A stretch of DNA of 64,000 nucleotides from Caballeronia temeraria (GCF_001544795.2 NZ_FCOI02000019.1:90247-154246), one strand, 5' to 3'. Positions 52,174 to 61,437 are shown, numbered from the stretch's first letter. Notes: a model not told the origin generated them from the letters alone. Numbers and translations are program-made.

Positions 52174-52961
52174 TGCGCGCCTCCGGATGCCATCGCCGGC
52201 GAATTGCGTATTGCCACGCGCCGCCAGAAGACTTGCCGAACGCGGCCATCCTCGACGAATACGGGCGAACCGCTGCAATCCACGTAGCTCGTTTTTCGTT
52301 TCGCGTGTGCAAGAAAGCCGCGCACGACGATGCAAATGTCGACGGCGTAGGCATCGCGCCAGCGTTCGCGCGCGACAGCCGACGCATCCGCTGCCGACGA
52401 CGCGCCCGCGAGCCAGTACATCACGCGCATCCGCTCGATGCCTTCGACGATCGGCTGCGCCTGCTTTGCGCCGCTGCCCTCGCAGTACAACTCGGGCTCG
52501 CCCGTGGAACTGCTGGCCTTCGCATAGAAGCGGTTCGTGACGAAGGCGTCGGATACGGTCTGGCCGAGACAATCCGTCGGCACGCCCGCGCTCGACGGCC
52601 AGGTAGACACCACATCGACGGCATAGCGAATCTGCACGCCATCCGAGTGGCTCGCGAGCGATTCGCACGATGCCGCCGAGTCCGCGCCGACCACACGGCC
52701 TTGCGCGCAGCCGAATACCGATGCGTCGACATTCGAATCCCGGCTCGACGCGAAACCGGCCATCTGAATGTGCTGGCCGAGCACGTCCAGCGCGATGGAC
52801 GCGGCGTCGTGAATGCGCGCGGCATCGGCGGCACGCTCGAACGCATCGCGCTGTCCGCGATAGAGCGCCAGCGACGCGATCACGATCAACATGCCGAGCG
52901 CGAGCGCGATCGTCATTTCCAGCAGCGTATGGCCGCGCGAGGGGAACAGGCGTGACGTCAT
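52170..52961 (-). CDS. pilW: Minor pilin PilW-like (263 aa)
   Basis: The leader and helix are MTSRLFPSRGHTLLEMTIAL, with the G10/H11 cleavage site and Glu at mature position 5; Gly followed by His is unusual but occurs in PilW. The large globular domain contains several Cys, including FGCAQG, SCESL, PTDCLG and VDCSGS, which may form disulfides in the periplasm. PilW forms part of the initiation complex at the type IV pilus tip. It overlaps pilV and pilX by 4 bp each. Confidence 0.87.
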   Translation of the reverse strand: MTSRLFPSRGHTLLEMTIALALGMLIVIASLALYRGQRDAFERAADAARIHDAASIALDVLGQHIQMAGFASSRDSNVDASVFGCAQGRVVGADSAASCESLASHSDGVQIRYAVDVVSTWPSSAGVPTDCLGQTVSDAFVTNRFYAKASSSTGEPELYCEGSGAKQAQPIVEGIERMRVMYWLAGASSAADASAVARERWRDAYAVDICIVVRGFLAHAKRKTSYVDCSGSPVFVEDGRVRQVFWRRVAIRNSPAMASGGAQ

Positions 52962-53341
52962 CGCGCAAACGCCACCGCGATGCAGGACGCGAGCGGCTTC
53001 GCCTGCGGTTCGGGGCACGGATCGGACCGGTCGTCCGCGCGCCAGCTCACCGTGGCGACGCGCACGCCATCGGCACGGTCGGAGATCGCGACATCGCCTG
53101 CAGGCAGCATCGACGACGCCCTCGCCTGCCATTGCGACACGGTCGCCGCACGGTCCGCATCGCCGCGCACGCTTTGCGCGACCGAATCCGCGATGAGCGT
53201 CGCGCGTTCGCGCAGCAGCGCAGCCCGTTCGCCGCGTGCGAGCGCGCTCTGCACCGCGACGAGACCGAGCGCCGTGACCGCCGTGAGCGTGAGCGCGACC
53301 ATCACTTCGATGAGCGAAATGCCATGTTGAGCGCGCTTCAT
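52958..53341 (-). CDS. pilV: Minor pilin PilV-like (127 aa)
   Basis: MKRAQHGISLIEVMVALTLT carries the G7/I8 prepilin cleavage site, Glu at mature position 5 and the N-terminal helix with the LIEVMVA text typical of PilV/GspI. Its globular domain is short and has two Cys near the C-terminus (DPCPEP and LASCIA). It overlaps fimT upstream and pilW downstream by 4 bp each. Confidence 0.86.
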   Translation of the reverse strand: MKRAQHGISLIEVMVALTLTAVTALGLVAVQSALARGERAALLRERATLIADSVAQSVRGDADRAATVSQWQARASSMLPAGDVAISDRADGVRVATVSWRADDRSDPCPEPQAKPLASCIAVAFAR

Positions 53342-53886
53342 GCCGATGCTCCGCAGCTTCCCTGAGTCACGCGCGCCCGGCCGCCGGACGCGAGCCGTAC
53401 GCATCGTCGCGATGCCGAATTCGCGGCCAAGTCGGCGCCGCGCGGGCCGAAGTCGAAGCTGCGAAATCCGCCGATCACTTGCCCCGAAGGCGGCGTGAAC
53501 GAAAGATCGGTCGACGTTCCGGCGATCGAGATCGACGTCATCGGCGGCTCCATGCGCAGGAGCGTTGAAACACCATCGCGATCGACGAACAAACCCCATC
53601 CGCACGACCAGTCCGTGACGCCGTTTTCGCAACTTCGTCCTGATGCAAGGCAATGACGCGATGCGTCGATTCTGCACAGCGTGACGCGCGCGCCGCGCCT
53701 CACGGCTTCGGCACGGGCAAGCGTCAGCGAGGAAAGGAGCGAACGCGCCCGGGCATCGACCTGATCGCGCGTCTGCCACGCGATAAACGACGGCGCGGCG
53801 AACGTCGCGAGTATCGCCATCACGGCGAGCACCACGCACAGTTCGACGAGCGTGAAACCTGAATTTGATGCGCGGATGATCTGCAT
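53338..53886 (-). CDS. fimT: Type IV pilus minor pilin FimT/FimU-like (182 aa)
   Basis: MQIIRASNSGFTLVELCVVL carries the G10/F11 prepilin site, Glu at mature position 5 and the hydrophobic helix. The later DARARSLLSSLTLARAEAVRRG is the FimT/GspH signature, and several Cys occur in the globular part. It is the first gene of the minor-pilin operon. No pilY1 gene follows, although one usually accompanies such operons. The 159-bp gap upstream, shared with the nrdR 3' end, should hold its promoter. Confidence 0.88.
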   Translation of the reverse strand: MQIIRASNSGFTLVELCVVLAVMAILATFAAPSFIAWQTRDQVDARARSLLSSLTLARAEAVRRGARVTLCRIDASRHCLASGRSCENGVTDWSCGWGLFVDRDGVSTLLRMEPPMTSISIAGTSTDLSFTPPSGQVIGGFRSFDFGPRGADLAANSASRRCVRLASGGRARVTQGSCGASA

Positions 53887-54045
53887 GCCTTATCGATCGA
53901 ATCGAGCCGAAAAGCTCAATCTAGCGATAAGCGATGCGCGCCGCCATTAGCCGAATGGCCGAGTGTTCACGCCACACGATGCCCGGCACACTTGCGCGAG
54001 CGACGTCAGCAAACGAGGCTGGGGAGGGAAACGATGAAAGAAAGA

Positions 54046-54528
54046 TCAGCGCTTGCGCGTGCTCGATTTCTTCGGCACGGCACGGCGGAATTCGTCGAGC
54101 ACGTCTTCGAATTCGGAGACGTCTTCGAAACGCTTGTAGACGGAAGCAAAACGCACGTAGGCGATGGTGTCGAGCTGCCGCAGTTCGTTCATGACGAGCT
54201 CGCCGAGACGCTCGCTTTGCACTTCGCGTTCACCGCTGCCGAGCAACTGATATTCGATACGGGACGCGGCGGCATCGATGGCATCGGCTGCAACCGGGCG
54301 CTTGCGCAGCGCAAGCTGCATGCTCGCGACGATCTTGCGCCGGTCGAACTCGGTGCGGGTGCCGTCCTTCTTGACGACGGACGGCAGCGCCAGCTCGACG
54401 CGTTCATACGTGGTGAAACGCTTGTCGCACGCGGGACAGCGCCGCCGCCGCCGAATGGCCGCGCCATCCTCCGACACGCGAGAATCCACGACCTGGGTAT
54501 CTTCGTGTCGGCAGAATGGGCAGCGCAT
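54046..54528 (-). CDS. nrdR: Ribonucleotide reductase transcriptional regulator NrdR
   Basis: This 160-residue repressor of ribonucleotide reductase genes has an N-terminal zinc ribbon with C3, C6, C31 and C34 and the RRRRCPACDKRFTTYER text. An ATP-cone domain (about residues 50-140) senses ATP and dATP. Length is normal. It follows glyA by 18 bp on the same strand, a conserved pairing in betaproteobacteria that links folate-dependent one-carbon supply to deoxynucleotide control. Confidence 0.97.
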   Translation of the reverse strand: MRCPFCRHEDTQVVDSRVSEDGAAIRRRRRCPACDKRFTTYERVELALPSVVKKDGTRTEFDRRKIVASMQLALRKRPVAADAIDAAASRIEYQLLGSGEREVQSERLGELVMNELRQLDTIAYVRFASVYKRFEDVSEFEDVLDEFRRAVPKKSSTRKR

Positions 54529-54546
54529 AGGCGTTTGACTCGCGGA

Positions 54547-55794
54547 TTAACGGTAGACCGGGAAACGCTTGGTCAGATCGGCCACCTGCGCACGCACGCG
54601 TTCGAGGTTTGCCTGATCTTCCGGATTGTCGAGCACGTCCGCGATCAGATTGCCGACGATCTCCGCTTCCTTCGTACCGAAGCCGCGCGTGGTCATCGCC
54701 GGCGAGCCGAGGCGCACGCCGCTCGTGACAAACGGCTTTTCCGGATCGTTCGGAATCGCGTTCTTGTTGACCGTGATGTGCGCGGCGCCCAGCGCGGCTT
54801 CCGCAGCCTTGCCGGTGATCTTCTTCGCACGCAGATCGACGAGCATCACGTGGCTTTCCGTGCGACCCGACACGATGCGCAGGCCGCGCTTGACCAGCGT
54901 TTCAGCGAGCACGCGCGCATTGTCGACGACGCGTTGCTGATATTCCTTGAATTCCGGCGACAGCGCTTCCTTGAACGCGACAGCCTTCGCAGCGATCACG
55001 TGCATGAGCGGACCGCCCTGAATGCCAGGGAAGATGGCCGAGTTGATCTGCTTCTCGAACTCGGCCTTCATCAGGATCACGCCGCCGCGCGGGCCGCGCA
55101 GGCTCTTGTGCGTGGTCGTGGTGACGAAATCGGCGTGCGGCACCGGATTCGGATACACGCCGGCGGCGACGAGACCCGCATAATGCGCCATGTCGACCAT
55201 GAAGTAAGCGCCCACGCTCTTCGCGATCTTCGAAAGACGTTCGAAATCGATCTTCAGTGCAAACGCCGACGCGCCCGCGACGATCAGCTTCGGCTTGTGC
55301 TCCTTGGCGAGCGCTTCGGTCTTTTCATAGTCGATGTCTTCGGCTTCGTTCAGGCCGTAGCTCACGACGTTGAACCACTTGCCCGACATGTTGACCGGCG
55401 AGCCGTGCGTCAGGTGACCGCCTTCAGCGAGGCTCATGCCCATGATCGTGTCGCCCGGCTTGAGCACGGCGAAGAACACGCCCTGATTCGCCTGCGAGCC
55501 GGAATTCGGCTGAACGTTCGCGGCTTCGGCGCCGAACAGCTGCTTCACACGGTCGATTGCCAGTTGCTCGACGATGTCGACATACTCGCAGCCGCCGTAA
55601 TAGCGCTTGCCGGGATAGCCTTCGGCGTACTTGTTCGTGAGTTGCGAGCCCTGCGCGGCCATCACGGCCGGGCTCGTGTAGTTTTCCGACGCGATCAGCT
55701 CGATGTGATCTTCCTGGCGGCGGTTTTCCTGCTCGATCGCCTTGAGCAATTCGGGATCGACATTGGCGAGGGTACTTTCGGCTCTGTCAAACAT
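54547..55794 (-). CDS. glyA: Serine hydroxymethyltransferase
   Basis: This PLP enzyme interconverts serine + tetrahydrofolate and glycine + methylene-tetrahydrofolate. The 415-residue protein has IELIASENYTSPAVMAAQGS and YAEGYPGKRYYGGCEYVD. The PLP lysine lies in VTTTTHKSLRGPRGG, and the C-terminal region is normal. It is the first gene of glyA-nrdR. A leader of more than 200 bp lies upstream. Confidence 0.98.
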   Translation of the reverse strand: MFDRAESTLANVDPELLKAIEQENRRQEDHIELIASENYTSPAVMAAQGSQLTNKYAEGYPGKRYYGGCEYVDIVEQLAIDRVKQLFGAEAANVQPNSGSQANQGVFFAVLKPGDTIMGMSLAEGGHLTHGSPVNMSGKWFNVVSYGLNEAEDIDYEKTEALAKEHKPKLIVAGASAFALKIDFERLSKIAKSVGAYFMVDMAHYAGLVAAGVYPNPVPHADFVTTTTHKSLRGPRGGVILMKAEFEKQINSAIFPGIQGGPLMHVIAAKAVAFKEALSPEFKEYQQRVVDNARVLAETLVKRGLRIVSGRTESHVMLVDLRAKKITGKAAEAALGAAHITVNKNAIPNDPEKPFVTSGVRLGSPAMTTRGFGTKEAEIVGNLIADVLDNPEDQANLERVRAQVADLTKRFPVYR

Positions 55795-56265
55795 ACGTTT
55801 TCCGTGAGATCAAAACAGGTTGACCGGATCGCGCGTGCGCCACGTTCGAAGCAGACGCAAAAGACGCTGGAAACCGATGGAGTCCAGGCGCGACGGATAG
55901 AGGATGAATCCGGTTTCGCGGAACGGACAGCCACCGGCAACGCAGCGACGGCGTGCGGATCTCAGCTGCCCAGGCGAACGGCAAAACGACGCTCCGCGCT
56001 TCCTGGTGGGTCGCTCCACCTTGAATCCGAAGATTCTATCGCCAGTCACGCGGGGTTTGAGCGTTGTAGTTTAATGGGCCGTCATGCTTTAGGCAACCGG
56101 CTCGGCGCCCGATTCCACCCGCCCCCGGAGGGCATTAAAGCACGATCGTTCGCACCCGCAATTGCTTGCCGCGCCGCATTAATGGAAGTACGCTTTGCGC
56201 CGTTGCCGGACGCGCTCCCGTGCGCGCTCCGGCTTTGCCAATCCCGCCCCATTCGGAGTCCGCTC
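55795..56265. other. Divergent non-coding region between glyA and the YdfG-like gene
   Basis: This 471-bp gap should hold both promoters. On the minus strand TAGAAT at 56033-56038 is a possible -10 for glyA, implying a leader of about 230 nt. The leader contains a CTGAGAT string within GC-rich, potentially paired sequence, but it fits no glycine, TPP or SAM riboswitch that I can verify. No coding frame is convincing. Confidence 0.45.
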
Positions 56266-57012
56266 ATGATCGTTTTTGTCACCGGCGCGTCGGCCGGATT
56301 CGGCGCTGCCATCGCCCGCACTTTCGTCAAAGGCGGCCATCGCGTGATCGCGGCCGCGCGGCGCAAGGAGCGCCTCGTGGCGTTGTCGAACGAACTCGGT
56401 GACGCGCTTTTGCCCGTCGAACTCGACGTGCGCGATGAAAACGCGGTCCGCAACGCCGTCGCGTCGCTGCCCGAGGCGTTTTCGCAGATCGACATCCTCG
56501 TGAACAACGCCGGTCTCGCGCTCGGCCTCGAACCCGCGCAACGCGCGAATCTCGATGACTGGAAGAGCATGATCGAGACGAACTGCACGGGCCTCGTGAC
56601 CGTCACGCACGCGGTCCTGCCCGGCATGATCGAGAGGAATCGCGGGCACGTGTTCAATATCGGTTCCGTGGCGGGCACGTATCCCTACGCCGGCGGCAAC
56701 GTTTACGGCGCGACCAAGGCGTTCGTGCGGCAGTTCAGCCTGAACCTGCGCGCCGACGTCGCCGGCACTGCGCTGCGCGTGACGGACATCGAGCCGGGAC
56801 TCGTGGGCGGCACCGAATTCTCGAACGTGCGCTTCAAGGGCGACGACAGCAAGGCAGCGACTGTTTACAAGGACGTGCAGGCGCTCGTGCCCGAGGACAT
56901 CGCCGACGCGATCTACTGGATCGCCACACGTCCGGCGCACGTGAACATCAACGCGATCGAGATGATGCCGATCGCCCAGAGCTTCGCACCGTTGCAAATT
57001 CACCGCGGCTGA
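56266..57012 (+). CDS. ydfG: YdfG-like short-chain dehydrogenase (248 aa)
   Basis: This NADP-dependent Rossmann enzyme is like E. coli YdfG, which oxidises L-allo-threonine and 3-hydroxy acids. The 248-residue protein has TGASAGFG (6-13) and then AAARRKERL, a basic patch that favours NADP+. It also has NNAGLALG and GSVAGTYPY with the catalytic Ser, followed by YGATKAFVRQF with YxxxK. The C-terminal ATRPAHVNINAIEMMP matches YdfG. ATG 56266 gives the normal beginning; the frame is open far upstream, but only as antisense of glyA. Confidence 0.93.
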   Translation: MIVFVTGASAGFGAAIARTFVKGGHRVIAAARRKERLVALSNELGDALLPVELDVRDENAVRNAVASLPEAFSQIDILVNNAGLALGLEPAQRANLDDWKSMIETNCTGLVTVTHAVLPGMIERNRGHVFNIGSVAGTYPYAGGNVYGATKAFVRQFSLNLRADVAGTALRVTDIEPGLVGGTEFSNVRFKGDDSKAATVYKDVQALVPEDIADAIYWIATRPAHVNINAIEMMPIAQSFAPLQIHRG

Positions 57013-57139
57013 TTTCGATATCTGCCTAAGGATTTGGCGGCGGTGCTTCGGGTTCCGGTAAAATGCCGCCGATGAATATTTGTCAAAATGCGAGCCGGAT
57101 CGTGCTGACGAGCCTCCGCGCGAGCGGGGCGGCGCAAAG

Positions 57140-57601
57140 GTGAGTGATCCGTTGACTTTCGAGTGGCCGATTCGGGTGTATTACGAGGACACCGACGCCG
57201 GCGGCATCGTCTTCTACGCGAACTACCTGAAGTTCTTCGAGCGGGCGCGCACCGAATGGCTGCGCGCGTGCGGCATCGACCAGCAACGTCTCGCGGATGC
57301 GAACGGCATTGTGTTCGTCGTGAGACGCACGTCCGTCGAATATTCTTCGCCGGCGCGCCTGGACGACGTCATTCGCGTCGTGAGCCGCATCGAACGTCTC
57401 GGCCGTGCATCGGTGGATTTTCATCAGGAAGCGTGGCGCGACGGCGTGCTGCTCGCGAGCGGCGACATTCGCGTTGCATCGGTGGATCGCGCGTCGATTC
57501 GTCCGGCCGCCATTCCGGATGCCGTGGCCGACGGACTCAAGCGCGGCCCGCACGCCGCCCTCGCCACTGCATCACGCGGCGCCAACCCGGACCGGGCCTG
57601 A
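57140..57601 (+). CDS. ybgC: Tol-Pal-associated acyl-CoA thioesterase YbgC
   Basis: This hotdog-fold thioesterase starts the Tol-Pal operon. The protein (153 residues from GTG 57140) has IRVYYEDTDAGGIVFYANYLKFFERARTEW; the active-site Asp lies in YYEDTDAGG. TTG 57080 would add 20 residues and is the alternative start; no ATG is available before the conserved part. It precedes tolQ by 165 bp. It is thought to act on acyl-CoA or acyl-carrier proteins in phospholipid metabolism. Confidence 0.9.
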   Translation: MSDPLTFEWPIRVYYEDTDAGGIVFYANYLKFFERARTEWLRACGIDQQRLADANGIVFVVRRTSVEYSSPARLDDVIRVVSRIERLGRASVDFHQEAWRDGVLLASGDIRVASVDRASIRPAAIPDAVADGLKRGPHAALATASRGANPDRA

Positions 57602-57766
57602 ACGATGAACTCATCGCACCCCGAAGCGAAACAGGGCTTCGGGAACAGAGGAAGCATGAACGAGCATGAGCCGGCCACGGCACGGCTTTCGTTTGATTCA
57701 CATCCATTTCACGAAAGCATGACGCTTTGACCGGACGCCCCTTTCGGGACGTAACAGCGGACCTTT

Positions 57767-58444
57767 ATGAACAATACACAAGACCTGTCGATCATTTCTC
57801 TCGTCGTTCACGCGAGCCTGCTCGCTCAGGCCGTGATGGCGCTGCTGCTGCTGCTGTCGCTCCTGTCGTGGACTTTCATTTTCCGCAAGTGGTTCGCCAT
57901 TCGCCGCGCGCGCGCGCAAACCGAGCGTTTCGAGCGCGATTTCTGGTCGGGCGGCGACCTGCAGGCGCTGTATCAGAGCGCGGCGAACAACCGTCACACG
58001 ATCGGCGCGCTCGAGCGTATCTTCGAATCCGGCATGCGTGAATTCCTGAAGGGCAAGGAGCGCCGCATCACCGATCCGGGCGCGATCCTCGACGGCTCCC
58101 GCCGCGCGATGCGCGCCGCGTTCCAGCGCGAGATGGACGTGCTCGAGGCGAACCTCGCGTTCCTGGCGTCGGTCGGATCGGTGAGTCCGTATATCGGTCT
58201 CTTCGGCACGGTCTGGGGCATCATGAATTCGTTCCGCGGTCTCGCCAATGTGCAGCAGGCGACGCTCGCGAACGTGGCGCCGGGCATCGCCGAGGCGCTC
58301 GTCGCAACCGCAATCGGTCTCTTCGCCGCCATTCCCGCGGTGGTCGCGTACAACCGCTACGCGCACGATATCGACCGTCTGGCGATCCGCTTCGAGACTT
58401 TCATCGAAGAGTTCTCGAACATCCTCCAGCGTCAGGCGCACTAA
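57767..58444 (+). CDS. tolQ: Tol-Pal system proton channel protein TolQ
   Basis: This MotA/ExbB-family inner-membrane protein forms the proton-conducting stator with TolR. The 225-residue protein has three hydrophobic segments. The first is near the N-terminus (VMALLLLLSLLSWTFIFRKW), and the second and third flank the conserved GLFGTVWGIMNSF and ALVATAIGLFAAIPAVVAYN. It is followed by tolR after 15 bp. Confidence 0.97.
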   Translation: MNNTQDLSIISLVVHASLLAQAVMALLLLLSLLSWTFIFRKWFAIRRARAQTERFERDFWSGGDLQALYQSAANNRHTIGALERIFESGMREFLKGKERRITDPGAILDGSRRAMRAAFQREMDVLEANLAFLASVGSVSPYIGLFGTVWGIMNSFRGLANVQQATLANVAPGIAEALVATAIGLFAAIPAVVAYNRYAHDIDRLAIRFETFIEEFSNILQRQAH

Positions 58445-58459
58445 CAGAAGGAGTCCGCG

Positions 58460-58903
58460 ATGGCAGGCCCCATTCGTTCCAGCATGCGCGGCAGCTCGCG
58501 CCGCGCGATGGCTGACATCAACGTCGTGCCGTACATCGACGTGATGCTCGTGCTGCTCGTCATCTTCATGGTGACGGCGCCGCTCGTTTCGCCGTCGATC
58601 ATCAATCTGCCGACCGTCGGCAATGCGCAGCCGCAGGAACAGCAGCCCCCGCTCGTCATCAACATCAAGGCGGACGGCAGCATGAACGTCCGCTACAAGG
58701 AAGAAGGCGGCGCGACGCAAGAGCAGAAGATGACGATGAATGATCTCAACAGCTTCGTGCTGAACCGTCAGGAATCGCATCCCGATCAGCCCGTCGTGAT
58801 CGCGGCGGACAAGACCGTGAAGTACGAAGTCGTGATGAACGTGATGTCCGATATGAAGGCGCGCGGCGTGAAGCGCGTCGGATTGCTCGTCAAATCGCAA
58901 TGA
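58460..58903 (+). CDS. tolR: Tol-Pal system protein TolR
   Basis: This ExbD-like single-pass protein of 147 residues has the transmembrane helix with the essential Asp seen in NVVPYIDVMLVLLVIFMV, and a periplasmic domain. An extended central insert (about residues 60-95) is slightly longer than in E. coli. AGAAGGAG precedes ATG 58460. Its stop overlaps the tolA start as ATGA. Confidence 0.96.
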   Translation: MAGPIRSSMRGSSRRAMADINVVPYIDVMLVLLVIFMVTAPLVSPSIINLPTVGNAQPQEQQPPLVINIKADGSMNVRYKEEGGATQEQKMTMNDLNSFVLNRQESHPDQPVVIAADKTVKYEVVMNVMSDMKARGVKRVGLLVKSQ

Positions 58904-60006
58904 CCCTTTTGCACATGCAGACACGCGCATCGTCCGCGCGACCGATCCGCCCGCCGCGCGAGCGCGGCACGGGTAAGGCGTTCGCGCTCGCGGCGTTGAT
59001 GCACCTGCTGCTCGGCTGGTTCCTGTATCACGGCATCAACTGGCAGAACAACACGCCGGCGGGCGCGGAAGCGGAAATCTGGACCGAGATTCCGGACACG
59101 CCCGCGCCGACGCCGCGCCCTGCCCCGCCGCCGCCCGCACCGGTCAAGGTGCAGCCCGCTCCGCCGCCGGCGAAGGACGAGGACGCGGACATCGCCTTGC
59201 AGGAAAAGAAGCGCAAGCAGCAGGAAGCCGCCGCGCGCGAGGCTCAGCTCGCCGAGCAGCGCCGTCAGCAGGAAGAGGCGAAGCAGGAGGCGGAAGCGAA
59301 GCGTCAGCAGCAACTGGCCGCGCAAGCCGCCGCGGCCGCGCAGCAGAAGGCGATGCAGGACAAGCAGAAGCAGATCGAGCAGCAGCGTCAGGCCGACCTG
59401 CAAAAGCAGCAGCAGAAAGCGCAGCAGGACAAGCAGCGCCAGCAGCAGCAAGCCGAAGCGCAGAAGCAGGAACAGCTCAAGGAGCAGAAGGAAAAGGAGC
59501 AGCAGGAAGCCAAGGCCAGGTCCGATGCGCAAGCCAAGGCCAAAGCTGAAGCCGACGCGAAGGCGAAGGCCGCTGCACAGGCGAAAGCCAAGGCCGACGC
59601 GGAAGCGAAAGCCAAGGTCGATGCCGAGCGCAAGGCCCGCCTCGCGCAGTTGCAGGGGCAGTTGGGCGGCGGCACGGGATCGAGCGGCGAAGGGCTCGCG
59701 AAGAGCGGCACTGGCAAGGGCGCGGGCGGCAATGCGACCTCGCCGGGCTATGCCGAGAAGGTGCAACGCCGCGTGCGGCCGAACATCGTGTGGGCGGGCG
59801 AAACGGCCGGGCTCGAGACGGTGGTTTCGGTGCGCTGCTCACCGTCGGGCACGCTGTTGTCGGCGAGCATCACGCGTTCGAGCGGCAACGAGCAGTGGGA
59901 TCAGGCCGCGTTGCGCGCGGTGCAGCGCTCGGATCCGATGCCTCAGGATATCGACGGCAAGGCGCCGGATCACTTCACGATCACGCTGCGTCCGGCGGGA
60001 GGCTGA
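58900..60006 (+). CDS. tolA: Tol-Pal system protein TolA
   Basis: This inner-membrane protein couples proton flow through TolQR to the outer-membrane Pal. The 368-residue protein has one N-terminal membrane helix (FALAALMHLLLGWFLYHGI, about residues 27-46) and a Pro-rich stretch (about 60-95). A long charged coiled coil of Ala/Lys/Gln/Glu repeats follows (about 100-255), then a C-terminal TolA/TonB-like domain with NIVWAGETAG and a short Gly-rich linker. Its start overlaps the end of tolR. Confidence 0.95.
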   Translation: MTLLHMQTRASSARPIRPPRERGTGKAFALAALMHLLLGWFLYHGINWQNNTPAGAEAEIWTEIPDTPAPTPRPAPPPPAPVKVQPAPPPAKDEDADIALQEKKRKQQEAAAREAQLAEQRRQQEEAKQEAEAKRQQQLAAQAAAAAQQKAMQDKQKQIEQQRQADLQKQQQKAQQDKQRQQQQAEAQKQEQLKEQKEKEQQEAKARSDAQAKAKAEADAKAKAAAQAKAKADAEAKAKVDAERKARLAQLQGQLGGGTGSSGEGLAKSGTGKGAGGNATSPGYAEKVQRRVRPNIVWAGETAGLETVVSVRCSPSGTLLSASITRSSGNEQWDQAALRAVQRSDPMPQDIDGKAPDHFTITLRPAGG

Positions 60007-60144
60007 TTGCACGCGTTGCCTGATGCCCGGCAGGAAAACGGGCGTGAAAGCGCGCCTTGAGCAGCGGGAACGAATTGTGCGACCGCGGGTCTGTTCTGCA
60101 GTCCGCGGACACTTGAAAACGCTTTTTTCTGGAACCTATACAGC

Positions 60145-61437
60145 ATGAGTTTGATGACGAAGCTTGGCCTGAAGACGCTGGTCGCGTCCTGCCTGATCGC
60201 AGCCGGCACCGCCGCACACGCCCAGTTGAACGTACTCGTGACCGGCGTCGGTTCGACCCAGTTTCCGATCGCGACGGCCAATTTCGCCAATGAAGCGAGT
60301 TCGGCGCAGCAGGTCAGCGCGATCATTCGCCAGGATCTGCAGAGAAGCGGCAAGTTCACGAATATCGACGCGGGCAGCGCGCCCGTTGCCGAAACCGATT
60401 CGGTCGATCTCGGCGCCTGGAAGGCAAAAGGCGCGGATGCGTTCGTGTCGGGCAGTGTGAACAAGCTGCCGAACGGCCAGTACGAAGTGCGCTTCCGTCT
60501 CTACGACACCGTCAAGCAGCAGAATCTGGGCGGCCTGTCGCTGGTTTCCGCGGAAAGCGGCCTGCGCATGAGCGCGCACAAGATTGCCGACTACATCTAC
60601 GCGAAGCTGCTCGGCGGCCGCGGCGTGTTCGCGACGCGTCTGTCCTACGTCATTCAGACGGGCGGGCGTTATCAATTGCAGATTTCGGATTCGGACGGTC
60701 AGGACGCGAAAATCGCCCTCTCCAGCCCGGAGCCGATCATTTCGCCGGCGTGGTCGCCGGACGGCACGAAGGTCGCCTACGTGTCGTTCGAGAAGAAAAA
60801 GCCGGTGGTGTACATCCACGATCTGCCGACGGGACGTCGCGTGGTCGTGTCGAACCAGAAGGGCAACAACAGTGCCCCGGCGTGGTCGCCTGACGGCCGC
60901 AAGCTCGCGGTCGCGCTCTCGCGCACCGGCAACACGCAGATTTTCGAAGTCAATGCGGACGGTTCCGGCCTGCGCCGTCTGACGCAAGGCAGTTCCATCG
61001 ACACCGAGCCGTTCTTCTCTCCCGATGGCAACTGGATTTATTTCACGAGCGATCGCGGTGGCCAGCCGCAGATCTACAAGATGCCGGCGGCGGGTGAAAG
61101 CGCCGGCGCGGCCCAGCGGGTCACGTTCGCGGGTTCGTACAACACGAGCCCGCGCGTGAGTCCGGACGGCAAGCAACTCGCGTACATTTCGCGCACTGGC
61201 GGCGGCTTCAAGCTGTATCTGCAGGACCTCGCGTCCGGCACGGCGACGGGGCTGACCGACACGACGCATGACGAATCGCCGAGTTTCGCGGCGAATGGTC
61301 AGTACATCCTCTACGCCACCCAAGTGAACGGACGTGGCGTGTTGGCAGCCGTTTCGACCGACGGTCGCACGCGGCAAGTCTTGTCAGTTCAGGGCGGTGT
61401 GGTGCGCGAGCCGTCCTGGGGTCCGTTCATGCAATAA
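60145..61437 (+). CDS. tolB: Tol-Pal system beta-propeller protein TolB
   Basis: This periplasmic protein binds Pal and TolA. The 430-residue protein has a Sec signal peptide with likely cleavage after AHA (residue 26), an N-terminal alpha/beta domain (about 30-160), and a six-bladed beta-propeller with repeated WSPDG and SPDG turns (for example PAWSPDGTKVAYV and FFSPDGNWIYF). It lies 138 bp after tolA and 55 bp before pal. Confidence 0.97.
   Translation: MSLMTKLGLKTLVASCLIAAGTAAHAQLNVLVTGVGSTQFPIATANFANEASSAQQVSAIIRQDLQRSGKFTNIDAGSAPVAETDSVDLGAWKAKGADAFVSGSVNKLPNGQYEVRFRLYDTVKQQNLGGLSLVSAESGLRMSAHKIADYIYAKLLGGRGVFATRLSYVIQTGGRYQLQISDSDGQDAKIALSSPEPIISPAWSPDGTKVAYVSFEKKKPVVYIHDLPTGRRVVVSNQKGNNSAPAWSPDGRKLAVALSRTGNTQIFEVNADGSGLRRLTQGSSIDTEPFFSPDGNWIYFTSDRGGQPQIYKMPAAGESAGAAQRVTFAGSYNTSPRVSPDGKQLAYISRTGGGFKLYLQDLASGTATGLTDTTHDESPSFAANGQYILYATQVNGRGVLAAVSTDGRTRQVLSVQGGVVREPSWGPFMQ

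Noticed and set aside
55880..56000. A CTGAGAT string in the glyA leader suggestive of a TPP riboswitch core.
   Set aside because: The partner motifs of the TPP aptamer (GGGGTGC and ACCTGATCTGGATAATGCC-like text) are absent, and glyA is not a usual TPP target.
53992..57012. A plus-strand frame of about 1000 codons running antisense through nrdR and glyA into the YdfG-like gene.
   Set aside because: Only the last 248 codons (56266 onward) are protein-like. The rest is the Arg/His/Asp-rich reverse complement of glyA and nrdR, which stays open because high GC3 suppresses stop codons.
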